Shown here piece by piece: positions 1-10,388 of a stretch of 64,000 nucleotides of DNA. Origin of the DNA: Prochlorococcus sp. AG-347-I19 (lineage in GTDB: Bacteria; Cyanobacteriota; Cyanobacteriia; PCC-6307; Cyanobiaceae); NCBI GenBank assembly GCA_003279105.1, contig QCBO01000001.1, positions 248,001 through 312,000 on the forward strand, written 5' to 3'. Under the pieces are notes generated by a model. The model was not told where the DNA came from and did not search any database. It saw only the letters and a program-made list of their open reading frames with translations. How positions within the stretch are numbered: position 1 is the first letter of the stretch; every line of letters begins with the position of its first letter. Both the position numbers and the translations under genes were made by a program.

Positions 1-167
1 AAACTGCAATTGTTGGGGTCATTGGAAGTGTTGGTCTAGGTTGGCAATTGCAAGATTCTCTAAGTTCCTTCGCATGGCAAGAAGTTACCATAGTTTTGAT
101 AGCTTATAGCTCCATCGCAATAGTTGGCGAATTAATAAATGGTAAAATCAAAAATAGTTTAACTTGA
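1..167 (+). CDS. phnE: Phosphonate-type ABC transporter permease, C-terminal fragment
   Basis: An open frame enters from the left edge (frame 3) and stops with TGA at 165-167, giving about 54 residues. The fragment contains GVIGSVGLGWQLQD followed by FAWQEV and a hydrophobic stretch. This is typical of the last transmembrane segment of PhnE-type permeases that import phosphonate or phosphite with a PhnD binding protein and PhnC ATPase. Only the C-terminus is visible, so the family call rests on this short motif; the partner genes would lie left of the window. Confidence 0.6.
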   Translation, partial: TAIVGVIGSVGLGWQLQDSLSSFAWQEVTIVLIAYSSIAIVGELINGKIKNSLT

Positions 168-216
168 TTTGTAAGAATAATATGTTAAGTCAAGTAATTA
201 TTTTTTTCCGGTTATA

Positions 217-861
217 GTGATTAGTTTACCAAAACAGCTAGTTGTAATTGGAGATAGCTCAGTTTATGGATGGGGAGATATTGAGGGTGGTGGATGGTGT
301 GAGAGGCTTAGAAAAGATTGGTGCAATAACCACAATGGGCCGGTTATATATCAACTTGGCGTTAGGGGAGATGGGATAGAAAAAGTTTCATCTAGATGGG
401 AAAAAGAATGGTCATCTAGAGGAGAAACGAGAAGAAATAAACCTAAAGCAATCCTACTAAATGTAGGTCTTAACGACACTGCAGCAATTGGTCAGATAAA
501 TGGAAGACATCAATTAGATATAGATGGATTTGAATATGGATTAGAGAGGCTAATTAATGAAATGAACTCTCAAACAAATGTATTTGTTATTGGTCTGACA
601 CCGGTTGACGAAAGCAAAATGCCGTTCGCAGGATGTCTATGGTACTCAAATTATTTTTGTAATTCTTATGAAAGGAGAATGGAGGAAGTATGCCTCAATC
701 AGAATGTCCCATTTCTTCCTACTTTTAGAGAAATGTACTCTGATAAAAGGAGTAAAAATTGGATTACGCATGATGGAATTCATCTAAATTCCGAAGGTCA
801 TTTCTGGCTTTTCCAAAGACTTAAAAGCTGGGAGATTCTTACAAAATGGAAGGAATCCTAG
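217..861 (+). CDS. SGNH/GDSL-type esterase-lipase family protein
   Basis: A 214-residue SGNH hydrolase with a GTG start. The nucleophile block GDSSVYGWG sits at residues 12-20 with Ser14. A block II glycine follows (GVRGDG), then a block III Asn in GLNDTA, and a C-terminal DGIHLNSEGH supplies the Asp-x-x-His dyad. No signal peptide is visible, so it is probably cytoplasmic. The family hydrolyses esters, thioesters or acetyl groups; the substrate cannot be read from sequence. It lies 49 bp after the permease fragment on the same strand and could be co-transcribed. It is convergent with the DUF92 gene. Confidence 0.85.
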   Translation: MISLPKQLVVIGDSSVYGWGDIEGGGWCERLRKDWCNNHNGPVIYQLGVRGDGIEKVSSRWEKEWSSRGETRRNKPKAILLNVGLNDTAAIGQINGRHQLDIDGFEYGLERLINEMNSQTNVFVIGLTPVDESKMPFAGCLWYSNYFCNSYERRMEEVCLNQNVPFLPTFREMYSDKRSKNWITHDGIHLNSEGHFWLFQRLKSWEILTKWKES

Positions 862-877
862 GTCTTTCCAAATATTA

Positions 878-1621
878 TTAATTTAAAAAATATGAATATA
901 AAATAAGAGCAAAGATAGCAAAAACAGAAGCAATACTTGTCTGAATAGCATTTACCAATTCATTACTTAATTTATATTGGTTTTGAAATTTAGCACCAAT
1001 AATACTTTCAGAAAGTGTTGCCAAGAATCCAGAAACTAAAACAACTATAAAATGATATTTTGTAGAAATAATTGATAGACAAAGCATTATAAAAGCCATA
1101 AATATCGACCCCAAAACACTAGCTAATGTTCCTTCAATACTTATTCCTCCTTCAGTTCCTCTATCCACCTTTTTAAGTGAAGTAATTAAGTATGTGTCTT
1201 TACCAAATCTTTTCCCAATTTCGCTACCAAAAGTATCCGCCAACTTTGCAGCAAAACTTGCAGCAAAACCTACTTTAAACATCACTATATTGGCAGCATT
1301 AAATTTGGTCATAATGGCAAGAAATAATCCTGTAGCTGCAGAGCCCCATACATTTTCAGGACCTCTTTTCCCGCCTCTTTTTTCAGCAATTCCTTGTGCT
1401 TTTTTAAATTTAAAACCTATTTTGGTAACTAGAGATCCAAATAATAAGTAAATTACAACTGACATCCATCCTTGCCAAGACAAACATCCCCACAAAATTG
1501 TGCCTAAGATGCCTGCACTTACCCAACCACTTTTAGTCATCAAAGGAATCTTGCAAAATATATAAATCAAAATAAAATTAATGCAAAAACCTATTAAAAA
1601 TTGATTTCTAATTAAATCCAT
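878..1621 (-). CDS. DUF92/VTE6-like integral membrane protein (phytyl-phosphate kinase family)
   Basis: A 247-residue polytopic membrane protein with about six or seven hydrophobic segments. The conserved core reads KRGGKRGPENVWGSAATG, then FAAKLADTFGSEIGK, then TSLKKVDRGTEGGIS, the pattern of the DUF92/TIGR00297 family. Plant VTE6 and its cyanobacterial homologue in this family phosphorylate phytyl phosphate to phytyl diphosphate, salvaging phytol from chlorophyll breakdown. Here the product could feed phylloquinone, whose menB and menD genes lie at the right end of the window. Its 3' neighbour is convergent; rsmE lies 6 bp upstream on the same strand, suggesting one transcript. Substrate is inferred from family. 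Confidence 0.8.
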   Translation of the reverse strand: MDLIRNQFLIGFCINFILIYIFCKIPLMTKSGWVSAGILGTILWGCLSWQGWMSVVIYLLFGSLVTKIGFKFKKAQGIAEKRGGKRGPENVWGSAATGLFLAIMTKFNAANIVMFKVGFAASFAAKLADTFGSEIGKRFGKDTYLITSLKKVDRGTEGGISIEGTLASVLGSIFMAFIMLCLSIISTKYHFIVVLVSGFLATLSESIIGAKFQNQYKLSNELVNAIQTSIASVFAIFALILYSYFLN

Positions 1622-1627
1622 ATTTAT

Positions 1628-2401
1628 TTAATTCGTTAATTTCAAATCAATTCTCCACTGATTTAGAATTGATGATGCATTAATACTAGCTGTCGAAGTT
1701 CTTAAGATAGTGTCGGAAAGTTTAACAAAGGTAATATTATTTTTATTAAAAAAATCAACTTCTTTAGAGGACCAACCTCCTTCAGGACCAATTACATTCC
1801 AAAAAATACCTCCTTTTTTACTTCCAAATTCTTGTTGTTTTTTTAACCATTGATTTAAGTCATATAGTGTTTCTTCTCTAGTTATAGAAATTGAAACTTT
1901 TTCTTGATTATCTATACTTTTTAGCCATTCAATAATATCCATTCCATTTAAAATAGATGGTTTCCATAATCTCTCACTTTGTTCAACTGCTTCTTTGATA
2001 ATTAAATTCCATCTCAAAAGTTTTCTAGAAAAATTTAAATTTTTGTTTACTTGTCTTTCTGAAAATAATGGCTGTATATAATCAATTCCAATTTCAGTAC
2101 ACATTTTTAAAATATCCTCAAACCCATTTTTTGGTATAACAACAGCTATGCCTAATAAGAAAATTTCTTTTTCTTTAAATAAGTAAGGTTTTTTTAATTG
2201 AATTATTTCTAAACAATCATTTTTAACTTTTATAGCTTTCCATAATGAACCCTCTCCGTTACCTATAAATATTTCTTTACCATTTTTTATCCTCATTACT
2301 TTATTTAAATAATGAGCCTCTTCTTTAGAAAGTTCTAAGTTTTTGTTCTTAATATTTTCAATTCTCTCATGGGAAATAATTAATCTTGTTAAGTCTTCCA
2401 T
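1628..2401 (-). CDS. rsmE: 16S rRNA (uracil(1498)-N(3))-methyltransferase
   Basis: A 257-residue RsmE/SPOUT-family enzyme. It has the N-terminal PUA-like RNA-binding part (HYLNKVMRIKNGKEI near residues 30-44). The C-terminal knotted SAM-binding domain shows FWNVIGPEGGWSSKEVDFF and the signature LSDTILRTSTA that forms the trefoil loop. The family methylates N3 of U1498 in 16S rRNA after 30S assembly. Length matches the family's usual 240-260. It lies between a DUF3531 gene 9 bp upstream and the DUF92 gene 6 bp downstream, all on the minus strand, so the three probably form one operon. Confidence 0.92.
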   Translation of the reverse strand: MEDLTRLIISHERIENIKNKNLELSKEEAHYLNKVMRIKNGKEIFIGNGEGSLWKAIKVKNDCLEIIQLKKPYLFKEKEIFLLGIAVVIPKNGFEDILKMCTEIGIDYIQPLFSERQVNKNLNFSRKLLRWNLIIKEAVEQSERLWKPSILNGMDIIEWLKSIDNQEKVSISITREETLYDLNQWLKKQQEFGSKKGGIFWNVIGPEGGWSSKEVDFFNKNNITFVKLSDTILRTSTASINASSILNQWRIDLKLTN

Positions 2402-2410
2402 CTAAAACAC

Positions 2411-2854
2411 TTAATCTTTAAAAACTAAATCTTCATGTTCTTCAATTGCCCAATCATTATTTTCACCCCCAATAATTAACTCTTCAATTTTTACATAATT
2501 ATTTGAAATCTCATTCAAAGAATTAATTAATATATCTATTGAAATGGAATCTGAAGTTCCAAAATCAACCCAACATCTTCCCCAAAGGTTTTGATATTCC
2601 ATAATTCCTAAATTATGCATTAAGGCTGGAAGAGATGAATTTTTCTGTTCATTATCGTAGGACATCCAACTTAGATCGGAACCCTCTTCATGAGTTTGTA
2701 AATTTTCAGAATTAAATCCACCTAAACGACCTAAAACGTACCAACTATCAAAAACACCATCTAAATAATTTTTTTCATCTTGAGTTGGTGATTCTGAAAA
2801 CCTGATCCATATCCAACAATTAAAAGGATCAACTTCCCTAAAAATAATATTCAT
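2411..2854 (-). CDS. DUF3531 family cyanobacterial protein
   Basis: A 147-residue soluble acidic protein beginning MNIIFREVDPFNCWIWI and containing the aromatic-rich LDGVFDSWYVLGRLGGFN. This matches the cyanobacterial and plastid family DUF3531, whose function is not established. No signal peptide or membrane segment is seen. It is the first gene of a minus-strand run leading into rsmE (9 bp apart). Its start faces the ABC ATPase gene across an 83-bp divergent gap, which must hold both promoters. Confidence 0.75.
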   Translation of the reverse strand: MNIIFREVDPFNCWIWIRFSESPTQDEKNYLDGVFDSWYVLGRLGGFNSENLQTHEEGSDLSWMSYDNEQKNSSLPALMHNLGIMEYQNLWGRCWVDFGTSDSISIDILINSLNEISNNYVKIEELIIGGENNDWAIEEHEDLVFKD

Positions 2855-2937
2855 ATTGACTAATATCTTTTTAGATCTATAGCTATTATAAGTAAGTTAT
2901 TACTAGATTCAAATTCATACCTATAACTTAATTAATA

Positions 2938-3585
2938 ATGCTTGATTTAAAGAAAATATCTTATCAACCCCAAACTGGTGAAAGAAAAATAATAGACAAT
3001 TTAAATTTAAAAGTTCATGAAAATGAAATCATTTTAATTTGTGGCAATAGTGGTTCTGGGAAAACAACATTACTCGAAATAATAAGCGGATTAACAAATC
3101 CACAAAAAGGAAAAATTACTTGGAAAAATAAAATTTTGTCTTCTAGACAAAGAAGATGGTTTTGTGGAGTAGTATTCCAATTTCCTGAAAGATATTTTAT
3201 AGGTACAACAATTGGGAAAGAATTAAAAATAGGCCATAAATCTTTAAGAGAAAAAAATATAGAAATAGTTTTAAATAAAGTTGGTTTGAAAAAAATTAAC
3301 CTGACCCAACCACCAGAACAACTAAGTGGCGGACAACAAAGGCGCTTAGCTGTAGCAGTTCAACTACTAAGAAACCCCTCAATTCTTTTACTTGATGAAC
3401 CAACTGCTGGGTTAGACTATTCAATGAGAAATGATGTAAAAAATTTAATTCTTGATTTAAAAAATAAAAATACAATTATTATTGTTACTCATGAACCTGC
3501 ATTATTTGAGGGGATTCCTTCTAGGATATTATTCTTGGAAAAAGGGAAAATCAAAAATTTTGTGAAAGAAAGTTATGCAGGATAG
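2938..3585 (+). CDS. ABC transporter ATP-binding protein
   Basis: A 215-residue single ABC ATPase. Walker A is GNSGSGKTT at about residues 36-44 with Lys42. The signature is [11 protein letters not shown], Walker B is [12 protein letters not shown], and the switch His sits in IVTHEPALF. Length fits a stand-alone nucleotide-binding subunit. The Q-loop region (FQFPERYF) resembles energy-coupling-factor or cobalt-type ATPases, but no permease is adjacent, so the substrate is unknown. The stop codon overlaps the hslO start by 11 bp, so the two are translationally coupled. Confidence 0.85.
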   Translation: MLDLKKISYQPQTGERKIIDNLNLKVHENEIILICGNSGSGKTTLLEIISGLTNPQKGKITWKNKILSSRQRRWFCGVVFQFPERYFIGTTIGKELKIGHKSLREKNIEIVLNKVGLKKINLTQPPEQLSGGQQRRLAVAVQLLRNPSILLLDEPTAGLDYSMRNDVKNLILDLKNKNTIIIVTHEPALFEGIPSRILFLEKGKIKNFVKESYAG

Positions 3586-4483
3586 GATAGTTCGGGCTAC
3601 GGCAGCAAATGGAGGAATAAGATTAGTTGCGGTCTTAACAACAGAATCTTCTCTAGAGGCAAAAAAAAGACACGATCTTTCTTATTTAACCACCTGTATC
3701 TTAGGAAGAGCATTTAGTGCTTCACTGCTTTTAGCAAGCTCTATGAAGATAATGCATGGGAGAGTTACTTTAAGAGTTAGATCTGACGGACCTTTAAAAG
3801 GATTACTAGTTGATGCAGGTAGAGATGGAAAAGTTAGGGGTTATGTAGGGAATCCTAATTTAGAATTAGACCTAGTCAAAATCGGTAATAATAAATATTC
3901 TTTTGATTTTACAAAAGCATTAGGTACAGGATATTTAAATGTAATTAGAGATAGTGGATTTGGAGAACCCTTTACAAGCACTGTTGAATTAGTAAATGGA
4001 AATATTGCTGAAGACTTAGCTTCATATTTATATCATTCAGAGCAAACTCCCTCTGCTGTTTTTATTGGAGAAAAAATTCAAAATAAAAGTGTTATTTGTA
4101 GTGGTGGCTTATTAGCTCAAGTTTTACCTAAAAAAGATACTGACCCTCTACTTGTCTCACTACTTGAAGAAAGATGTAAAGAAATCAATTCTTTCAGCGA
4201 AGACCTATTTAAGTCAAAAGATAATCTTCTTTCGTTAATTAGAAATATATTTCCCGATATTGACGACAAATCGATCTCTGAAAAAGCTCGCTCCCAAGAA
4301 GTAAGTTTTAAATGCAAGTGCTCTAAACAAAGAAGTTTAAATGCGATGAAAATGCTTGATAAAAGAGAGTTAGAGGATATCCTCAAGAAAGATGGCAAAG
4401 CAGAGTTGGTTTGTGAATTTTGTAAGAATAAATATCTTATAAATTATGAAGAAATTAAGTCGATGATAGAGAATCAATCATAA
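3575..4483 (+). CDS. hslO: Redox-regulated chaperone Hsp33
   Basis: A 302-residue Hsp33 beginning [20 protein letters not shown], the family's characteristic N-terminus. The C-terminal zinc-binding redox switch is present as CKC (about residue 247) and CEFC (about residue 281). Family members are holdases activated when these four Cys oxidise, protecting unfolding proteins during oxidative stress. It overlaps the upstream ABC ATPase by 11 bp and ends 6 bp inside the convergent CPP1-like gene. Length is normal for the family. Confidence 0.95.
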   Translation: MQDRIVRATAANGGIRLVAVLTTESSLEAKKRHDLSYLTTCILGRAFSASLLLASSMKIMHGRVTLRVRSDGPLKGLLVDAGRDGKVRGYVGNPNLELDLVKIGNNKYSFDFTKALGTGYLNVIRDSGFGEPFTSTVELVNGNIAEDLASYLYHSEQTPSAVFIGEKIQNKSVICSGGLLAQVLPKKDTDPLLVSLLEERCKEINSFSEDLFKSKDNLLSLIRNIFPDIDDKSISEKARSQEVSFKCKCSKQRSLNAMKMLDKRELEDILKKDGKAELVCEFCKNKYLINYEEIKSMIENQS

Positions 4484-5152
4484 AAAAATTACGCCCAGCC
4501 ATAAAATAACCATTGCTGGAATACTTTGAATTTTTTGTATTGATAAAGAGTTGTTTGATACTTCCTGAATGAAAGAATTATTTTCAAGCAATCCACCAAA
4601 TATTAATCCTATCGAAAGAAAGGTAACACTCCAACCCAGAGAACCTATAAATCTTTTCCCCGATTTAATTTGGGTATAGGTAAGTATTAATGTTGAGATA
4701 GAAAGTAAAAGTCTATTATTAGAGTCTGGACTAATAAATAACAAAATTAAAAATAATAGACCAACAGATATTTTTATTGAAAGATTATCAAATGAAGGGG
4801 TGGTTATTTTTGGCAGAGTATACTGACTTGAATTCTTAGAGTTATTATTTAAATTTTTTATCTTAGATAACAGTGGAAAATTATTATTGGAAAATTGATT
4901 AATTTGTTTTTCTTTTTTTGAGGCACTCACAGCTTCATAGCTTACATTTCCTGATTGCCTAGCTTTCAAACTACCCATGAGTAATTGATCAAAGGAAGAT
5001 TCTATTTTCGCTTTTAAAATTAAATCTTCACCCGCCTCTTTAACTTTGATATCTCTAGCCTTCTGAATATCCTCAAAAGCAGCACCTTCTTTTACACCTA
5101 AAATTTCATAAGGTGATTTTTCGTTATTGTTTTTACTACTGTTTGAATCCAA
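4478..5152 (-). CDS. CPP1-like (DUF3353) J-domain-like membrane protein
   Basis: A 224-residue protein. The N-terminal part ([20 protein letters not shown]) looks like a degenerate J domain without the HPD motif. The C-terminal half, from about residue 125, has three or four transmembrane helices. This matches the CPP1-like family of cyanobacteria and plastids; in plants CPP1 is reported to stabilise protochlorophyllide oxidoreductase and assist import. A membrane chaperone role in pigment or membrane protein biogenesis is an inference. Its 3' end overlaps hslO by 6 bp on the opposite strand. Confidence 0.8.
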   Translation of the reverse strand: MDSNSSKNNNEKSPYEILGVKEGAAFEDIQKARDIKVKEAGEDLILKAKIESSFDQLLMGSLKARQSGNVSYEAVSASKKEKQINQFSNNNFPLLSKIKNLNNNSKNSSQYTLPKITTPSFDNLSIKISVGLLFLILLFISPDSNNRLLLSISTLILTYTQIKSGKRFIGSLGWSVTFLSIGLIFGGLLENNSFIQEVSNNSLSIQKIQSIPAMVILWLGVIFL

Positions 5153-5203
5153 AATTTTTTATTAATAATAACAGATTAACTAATTTTATAATCCATTAAG
5201 ACT

Positions 5204-6841
5204 TTATAAAACAATTGGTTCGACTCCACTAACAACAGGTGCAACTTTGTTTAAATTTAATTGATTATTGTCTTCAACGAATTGATTTAGATTCCACTCA
5301 TTTTTGAAAAGAATAACTGGTCTATTCCAACAATCTTTAACTATTTTACAATTGAATATTCTGCCTAGTTTTTCAATGGCTGGCCATCCATCAGAAATCC
5401 ATCTAGCCAATTGATATGGCATTGCTTCAAGATTTGCATCTACACCATATTCACTTTTTAATCTGTGAGTTACTACCTCCAACTGCAATTGACCAACGGC
5501 TGCGAGTATAGGATCTCTTTTGCTCTCATCAAAGTCATAAAGAATCTGAACAGCACCTTCTTCTCGAAGTTCATTAACACCCTTTCTAAAGTTCTTAAAT
5601 GCTGAGGGATTTGGATTTCTTAGCCAGCTGAATATTTCAGGACTAAAGGATGGTATGCCCTCATATTCCAAATGAGCACCAGTATAAAGAGTATCTCCAA
5701 TAGAAAACATGCCTGGATTATTTAAACCAATTACATCTCCGGGATAGGCATCATCAACTACTTCTCTATCTTGCCCAAATATTTTTTGTGGTCTTGATAA
5801 TCTAATTGTTTTCCCAGTTCTAGAGTGTTTAACTGACATATCTTTTTCAAATTTGCCACTACAAACTCTTATAAAAGCAACCCTATCTCTGTGCTTTGGA
5901 TCCATATTTGCCTGAAGCTTAAAAACAAACCCACTAAATTCCTCGCTTGCAGGTTCAATATCCCCTTTATTACTATTTCTTGAAGTTGGTTTTTGTGCCA
6001 TTTTTAAAAAACTATCTAAAAAAGGTCTTACACCAAAATTAGTCATAGCAGATCCAAAGAAAACTGGGGTTAAAGAGCCATTAAAAACTTTTTCTTTTTC
6101 AAATTTCGATCCTGCCTCATCAAGAACCTCCAATTCTTCAAGTGAGTTTTCAAGTAAATTTCTCTCTACATATTTTGATAGCTCTTCATCTTCAAGACTT
6201 AATCTTTTCTCTTTCGATTGTTTCCCTCTCACGGCTTTATCAAATAAAATCACCTCTCTAGAAAATCTATCAATAACCCCCCTAAATTCCTCGCCACTCC
6301 CAATTGGCCAGTTAATAGGTAAGGTATTTAATCCAAGTTCTGATTCAATTTCATCAAGTAAAGAAAATGGCTCTCTCCCGGGTCTATCCATTTTATTTAT
6401 GAAAGTAAATATTGGTATTTTTCGCATCTTGCAAACTTCAAACAATTTTCTAGTTTGAGGTTCTAGTCCTTTAGCAGCATCTTCCAACATAACTGCATTA
6501 TCAGCAGCAGCTAATGTTCTATAAGTATCTTCGGAGAAATCTTGGTGTCCTGGTGTATCTAATAGATTGATTACTGATCTTTCATATTCAAATTGCAATA
6601 CAGTTGATGTAATAGAAATACCTCTTTGTTTCTCAAGTTCCATCCAGTCTGAGGTGGCTTTTCTCTGATTACCTCTAGCTTTTACTGCTCCTGCCTGTTG
6701 AATGGCACCTCCATACAAAAGAAGCTTCTCAGTAAGAGTCGTTTTCCCCGCATCTGGATGTGAAATAATAGCAAAATTTCTTCTTTTATTTACCGCATCC
6801 AGTATTTCTTTATTATTTAGAATTTTAGTACCTAAGCTCAT
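5204..6841 (-). CDS. prfC: Peptide chain release factor 3
   Basis: A 545-residue translational GTPase. It has G1 [12 protein letters not shown] near residue 27, the switch RGISITS, G3 [14 protein letters not shown], and G4 [10 protein letters not shown]. The RF3-specific C-terminal domains include [15 protein letters not shown] and [27 protein letters not shown]3 recycles RF1/RF2 from the ribosome after peptide release. Length is close to the usual 525-545. It is a monocistronic-looking minus-strand gene, 51 bp from the CPP1-like gene and 31 bp from the methyltransferase gene upstream. Confidence 0.95.
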   Translation of the reverse strand: MSLGTKILNNKEILDAVNKRRNFAIISHPDAGKTTLTEKLLLYGGAIQQAGAVKARGNQRKATSDWMELEKQRGISITSTVLQFEYERSVINLLDTPGHQDFSEDTYRTLAAADNAVMLEDAAKGLEPQTRKLFEVCKMRKIPIFTFINKMDRPGREPFSLLDEIESELGLNTLPINWPIGSGEEFRGVIDRFSREVILFDKAVRGKQSKEKRLSLEDEELSKYVERNLLENSLEELEVLDEAGSKFEKEKVFNGSLTPVFFGSAMTNFGVRPFLDSFLKMAQKPTSRNSNKGDIEPASEEFSGFVFKLQANMDPKHRDRVAFIRVCSGKFEKDMSVKHSRTGKTIRLSRPQKIFGQDREVVDDAYPGDVIGLNNPGMFSIGDTLYTGAHLEYEGIPSFSPEIFSWLRNPNPSAFKNFRKGVNELREEGAVQILYDFDESKRDPILAAVGQLQLEVVTHRLKSEYGVDANLEAMPYQLARWISDGWPAIEKLGRIFNCKIVKDCWNRPVILFKNEWNLNQFVEDNNQLNLNKVAPVVSGVEPIVL

Positions 6842-6872
6842 TTATATAATATAAGGACCTTTCACTAAGTTC

Positions 6873-7568
6873 CTAAACCTTACCATAGACTATTAAATAA
6901 TTATCACCTTCTTCAAATACATCTAAAGAGGATAGATCATTCTCTAAAGTAAAAATTTTTAACTCTTTAAAAGTATAAGAAGCTCTCAAAGATGCATAAT
7001 AATCATTTGTTAAAATCTTGTTAAATTTTTTGGAACATTGGGCTTTGAGTTCTAAAGCAGACTTTTCATCTAATGGCCTTTTTAAATCCTTGTGAAAATT
7101 CACAGTGATATCACTAGACAAACTTTTTATGGTGTTGAAGAAATCTTCTAGATTGGTAATGTGATGAATCAAACTATTGCTTACAAGTAAGCTAATTCTT
7201 TTTTTAAATAAAAATTTATTTGCTTTAATGTCTTTGATGTCAGAACAAATATAGCGTAATTTTCTTAATTTTTTTTGATTAGTAGAAGTACTTTTATTAT
7301 ATTCTGCTCTCAAAATCATCTCTTTAGAACCATCTATTCCAACTACTTCCGTATTAGGCCATTTTATTGCTAACTTCTCCGAAATATTTCCTGGGCCGCA
7401 TCCTAAATCAACTATTAAATCTTTTTCACCTAAAGAAATATTTTTTCTCAAAAGATAATGATTTATTTGATTAATTAGATTAACTTCCCCTTCTGAAAAA
7501 TCAGCTTCGTCATAAGAAATGACCTGCTCTTTTTCTACCATTAATTCAGGTTCAGGGATTCTTTCCAT
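6873..7568 (-). CDS. Class I SAM-dependent methyltransferase
   Basis: A 231-residue protein with a Rossmann methyltransferase core. Motif I is LIVDLGCGPGNISEKL (about residues 48-63). The acidic motif II ending is VVGIDGSKEMI, and a post-I segment RYICSDI precedes SNSLIHHITNLEDFF. The methyl acceptor cannot be deduced. It sits immediately upstream of prfC on the same strand (31 bp) and divergent from nrdJ. RF3 does not itself require methylation, so the pairing need not be functional. Confidence 0.8.
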   Translation of the reverse strand: MERIPEPELMVEKEQVISYDEADFSEGEVNLINQINHYLLRKNISLGEKDLIVDLGCGPGNISEKLAIKWPNTEVVGIDGSKEMILRAEYNKSTSTNQKKLRKLRYICSDIKDIKANKFLFKKRISLLVSNSLIHHITNLEDFFNTIKSLSSDITVNFHKDLKRPLDEKSALELKAQCSKKFNKILTNDYYASLRASYTFKELKIFTLENDLSSLDVFEEGDNYLIVYGKV

Positions 7569-7703
7569 ATCCTTTTTTTAAACAAAGATTTCATATTAAA
7601 CATAATTCTACACAAACCGTTAAATAGTGGTAAGAATGGTTGCAGACGCCACAGGTAGAGTTATTCTTCCAGTACGGGTTATTTACATACGTTTTTTTTT
7701 ATC

Positions 7704-10037
7704 GTGACTGTTGCACCAAATAAAGCTTCTTCAGAGAGCAATTCCAATAATCTTAAAAAAGATGATTTTCCAAAGACTGCGCCAGCTGCTTATCCAGTTT
7801 TTTTCAGATCTTACAGTAGAAAAACTTCATCTGGCAAAAGGGAGAACTGGAGCGAAGTAGGCGAAAGGAATTTATCGGGATTAAAAGAATTAGGAAAACT
7901 TTCTGATGAAGAATTGATCCTAATGAAAGAGATGCAAAGTAACCAAAAAGCCCAACCTTCAGGAAGATGGTTATGGATAGGCGGAACCCCTTGGATTAAT
8001 AAGAACCCAAATTTCTCAGGAGCATACAACTGCACCTCAACAAACTTAATTGATTGGGAAGCCTTCGCATTAATGATGGACTTAGCAATGATGGGATGTG
8101 GAACAGGTGCAATAATTGAGCCTCATTTTATAAATAATTTACCTACGGTAATTAACAAAATAAATATCAAATCAGTCAGTGAAGTTGGAATAACTCCTAA
8201 AGATCAAAGACAAGAAAAGTCATCAATAGAAATCAAAGGAAAAGATCTTCACATCAAAGTTGGAGATAGCAGAAGAGGCTGGGTAGATAGCTATAAATAT
8301 CTTCTTGAGGCATCAAGTAATCAAAATCTTGAAAGAGAAATTGATGTTTACATAAATTTGGAAGATATTAGACCTGCTGGAGAATCATTAAAAGGTTTTG
8401 GTGGGATGGCAAATCCTATTAAATTGAAAGATCTCTATTCCAGAGTCGCATCACTTCTTGGAAAGGCAATAGGCAGAAAATTAAGTACAGTAGAATGTTG
8501 TTTATTAATTGATGAAGCTGCAGTAACTATAGTTGCTGGAAATATAAGAAGAAGTGCTGGAATGAGACAATTTGCTTCAGATGATAAGGAAGCAGCATCG
8601 GCAAAAGAAAATTTATGGAGTCAAGATGAGAATGGTAATTGGAGAATAGATCCTGAAAAAGATGCCCTCAGAATGGCTAATCATACTAGGGTTTACCATA
8701 CAAAACCCACTTACCAAACTGTTTTGGATGCTGTAACAAAACAATTCCACTCAGGTGAAGGAGCTATTCAATTTGCTCCAGAAGCAATCGCAAGGTCTAA
8801 TGCAGATATTCTCAAAGATGACGAATTGAGAAAGGAATTTATTGAAATCTACTCAGAGCAAGGTAAGGATGAAGCGAGGAATTGGATAAATAGTAGTTAT
8901 GGTCCTTTTTCTGAAGAAGAGTTGGACCACAGGATGAGCCGATATGGACTTAACCCTTGTGGTGAAATCTTGGGAAATGATTTCCACTGCAATTTGGCTG
9001 AAGTTCATTTGAATCAGATAGATCCTGAAAATTTTGAAGAGCAAAATAAAGCTTTTAAGGCAGCAGCTCTTTCTGTAGCATGCTTACTTAATCATGAATT
9101 TGAAGTTGAGCGTTACAGAAAAAGTAGGGAATATGATCCTATTGTAGGAGTAAGTTTCACTGGATTATTTGATTTTTGTGTCCATGCCTTTGGGACGCCA
9201 TGGTTGAAATGGTGGGAAGCAGGAAGGCCAAATAGCGAAGAAGGAAAGGCCTTCAAAGAAAAGGAAGCTAAATTTTTAGATTCTTGGAGAAAGATAGTAA
9301 AAGAAACTGTATGGGAATATTGTGATAAGCACAATCTAAGAAGACCAAATAGATGCACAACAGTTCAGCCAGCTGGAACTAAAAGTCTTCTTACAGGAGC
9401 AGCTCCAGGATGGCATCCTCCAAAGGCTCAAAGATTTATAAGAAGAATAACTTTCAGAAAAAATGACCCAATAGCTTTAGCTTGCATGGATTATGGTTAC
9501 TCAGTTGTTCCATCTCAATCAGATAAAGATGAAAATGGTTGCTTGCTCGATAATCCATTTGATCCAAGATGTACAGAATGGTTAGTTGAAATCCCTACAG
9601 AAGTTAGTTGGGCAAATATAGAAGGTGCAGACCAAATAGACATCAATAATTTCTCGGCACTAGCTCAATTTGATTTTTACATGCAAGTGCAGAAATTTTA
9701 CACAGAGCATAATACCTCTGCAACCGTAGAATTTAGAGAAAATGAAATCGAGGATCTAGCTAAGGCTATTCATAATGCAATAGAAAATAATGAGGGATAT
9801 ATTTCAGCGGCATTGCTAGCTAGATTTAGTGCTAACGCTACTTTCCCTAGATTACCCTTTGAACCAATAAGTAAAGATGAGTATATATCATTGCAAAATA
9901 AAGTAATAGAAAGGAAAGTTAATAATGATTTCTTTGATGCCCTTAATAAATATGATGTTGGAGAACTATCTGAAGCAGGACCAGCAGGTTGTGATTCAGA
10001 TAAGTGCTTGCTTCCTCTTGCTAAACCAAAAGATTAA
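7704..10037 (+). CDS. nrdJ: Adenosylcobalamin-dependent ribonucleoside-triphosphate reductase (class II)
   Basis: A 777-residue class II reductase with a GTG start. The active-site half-cystine lies in SGAYNCTSTNL. The radical Cys and general-base Glu lie in NPCGEI (about residue 418), followed by a phosphate-binding PAGTKSLLTGAAPGWH. A C-terminal redox pair CDSDKC is the swinging-arm dithiol that re-reduces the active site. The enzyme makes dNTPs for DNA synthesis using B12, without needing oxygen or an iron tyrosyl centre. No second reductase is visible here. The 135-bp divergent gap upstream shows no B12-box match, so I did not call a cobalamin riboswitch. Confidence 0.95.
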   Translation: MTVAPNKASSESNSNNLKKDDFPKTAPAAYPVFFRSYSRKTSSGKRENWSEVGERNLSGLKELGKLSDEELILMKEMQSNQKAQPSGRWLWIGGTPWINKNPNFSGAYNCTSTNLIDWEAFALMMDLAMMGCGTGAIIEPHFINNLPTVINKINIKSVSEVGITPKDQRQEKSSIEIKGKDLHIKVGDSRRGWVDSYKYLLEASSNQNLEREIDVYINLEDIRPAGESLKGFGGMANPIKLKDLYSRVASLLGKAIGRKLSTVECCLLIDEAAVTIVAGNIRRSAGMRQFASDDKEAASAKENLWSQDENGNWRIDPEKDALRMANHTRVYHTKPTYQTVLDAVTKQFHSGEGAIQFAPEAIARSNADILKDDELRKEFIEIYSEQGKDEARNWINSSYGPFSEEELDHRMSRYGLNPCGEILGNDFHCNLAEVHLNQIDPENFEEQNKAFKAAALSVACLLNHEFEVERYRKSREYDPIVGVSFTGLFDFCVHAFGTPWLKWWEAGRPNSEEGKAFKEKEAKFLDSWRKIVKETVWEYCDKHNLRRPNRCTTVQPAGTKSLLTGAAPGWHPPKAQRFIRRITFRKNDPIALACMDYGYSVVPSQSDKDENGCLLDNPFDPRCTEWLVEIPTEVSWANIEGADQIDINNFSALAQFDFYMQVQKFYTEHNTSATVEFRENEIEDLAKAIHNAIENNEGYISAALLARFSANATFPRLPFEPISKDEYISLQNKVIERKVNNDFFDALNKYDVGELSEAGPAGCDSDKCLLPLAKPKD

Positions 10038-10125
10038 ATTTTGAATAATTTGTAAATAAAAAATATAAAATAGTTTTTAAAAATTTAATTTATGGCTACC
10101 TCTTAAATAGGGACATAAATTATTT

Positions 10126-10383
10126 ATGACATTAAGCTTAAATATTGGGAATTTGTTTAATGATTCCTCCAGTCATGCATTGGTGGATGAGCTAAGAAAA
10201 AGAACATCAGAAGAGGATATCTTAGATTTTGAGGAAAAATTTAACTCCAAAAACGAAAAAAATCTACACGTATATATATGTAGATTTCTAAAAAATAGAT
10301 CAATCTCAAGAGGACTAGCCTCTAAATGGTTAATAACCATAATTGAAAACAAAGAATCAAAAATTGATGCTTTGCAAAAATAA
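10126..10383 (+). CDS. Small conserved hypothetical protein
   Basis: An 85-residue charged, mostly helical soluble protein (EEDILDFEEKFNSKNEK in the middle). There is no signal peptide, membrane span or recognised domain. The ATG start lies 88 bp after nrdJ on the same strand, so it may ride on the nrdJ transcript. It ends 5 bp before the stop of a convergent small membrane protein gene. Codon use and composition look like the surroundings, which supports a real gene, but function is unknown. Confidence 0.6.
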   Translation: MTLSLNIGNLFNDSSSHALVDELRKRTSEEDILDFEEKFNSKNEKNLHVYICRFLKNRSISRGLASKWLITIIENKESKIDALQK

Positions 10384-10388
10384 AATAT

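Noticed and set aside
7569-7703. Cobalamin riboswitch upstream of nrdJ
   Set aside because: The divergent gap is only 135 bp and I see no B12-box consensus or the expected long folded leader.
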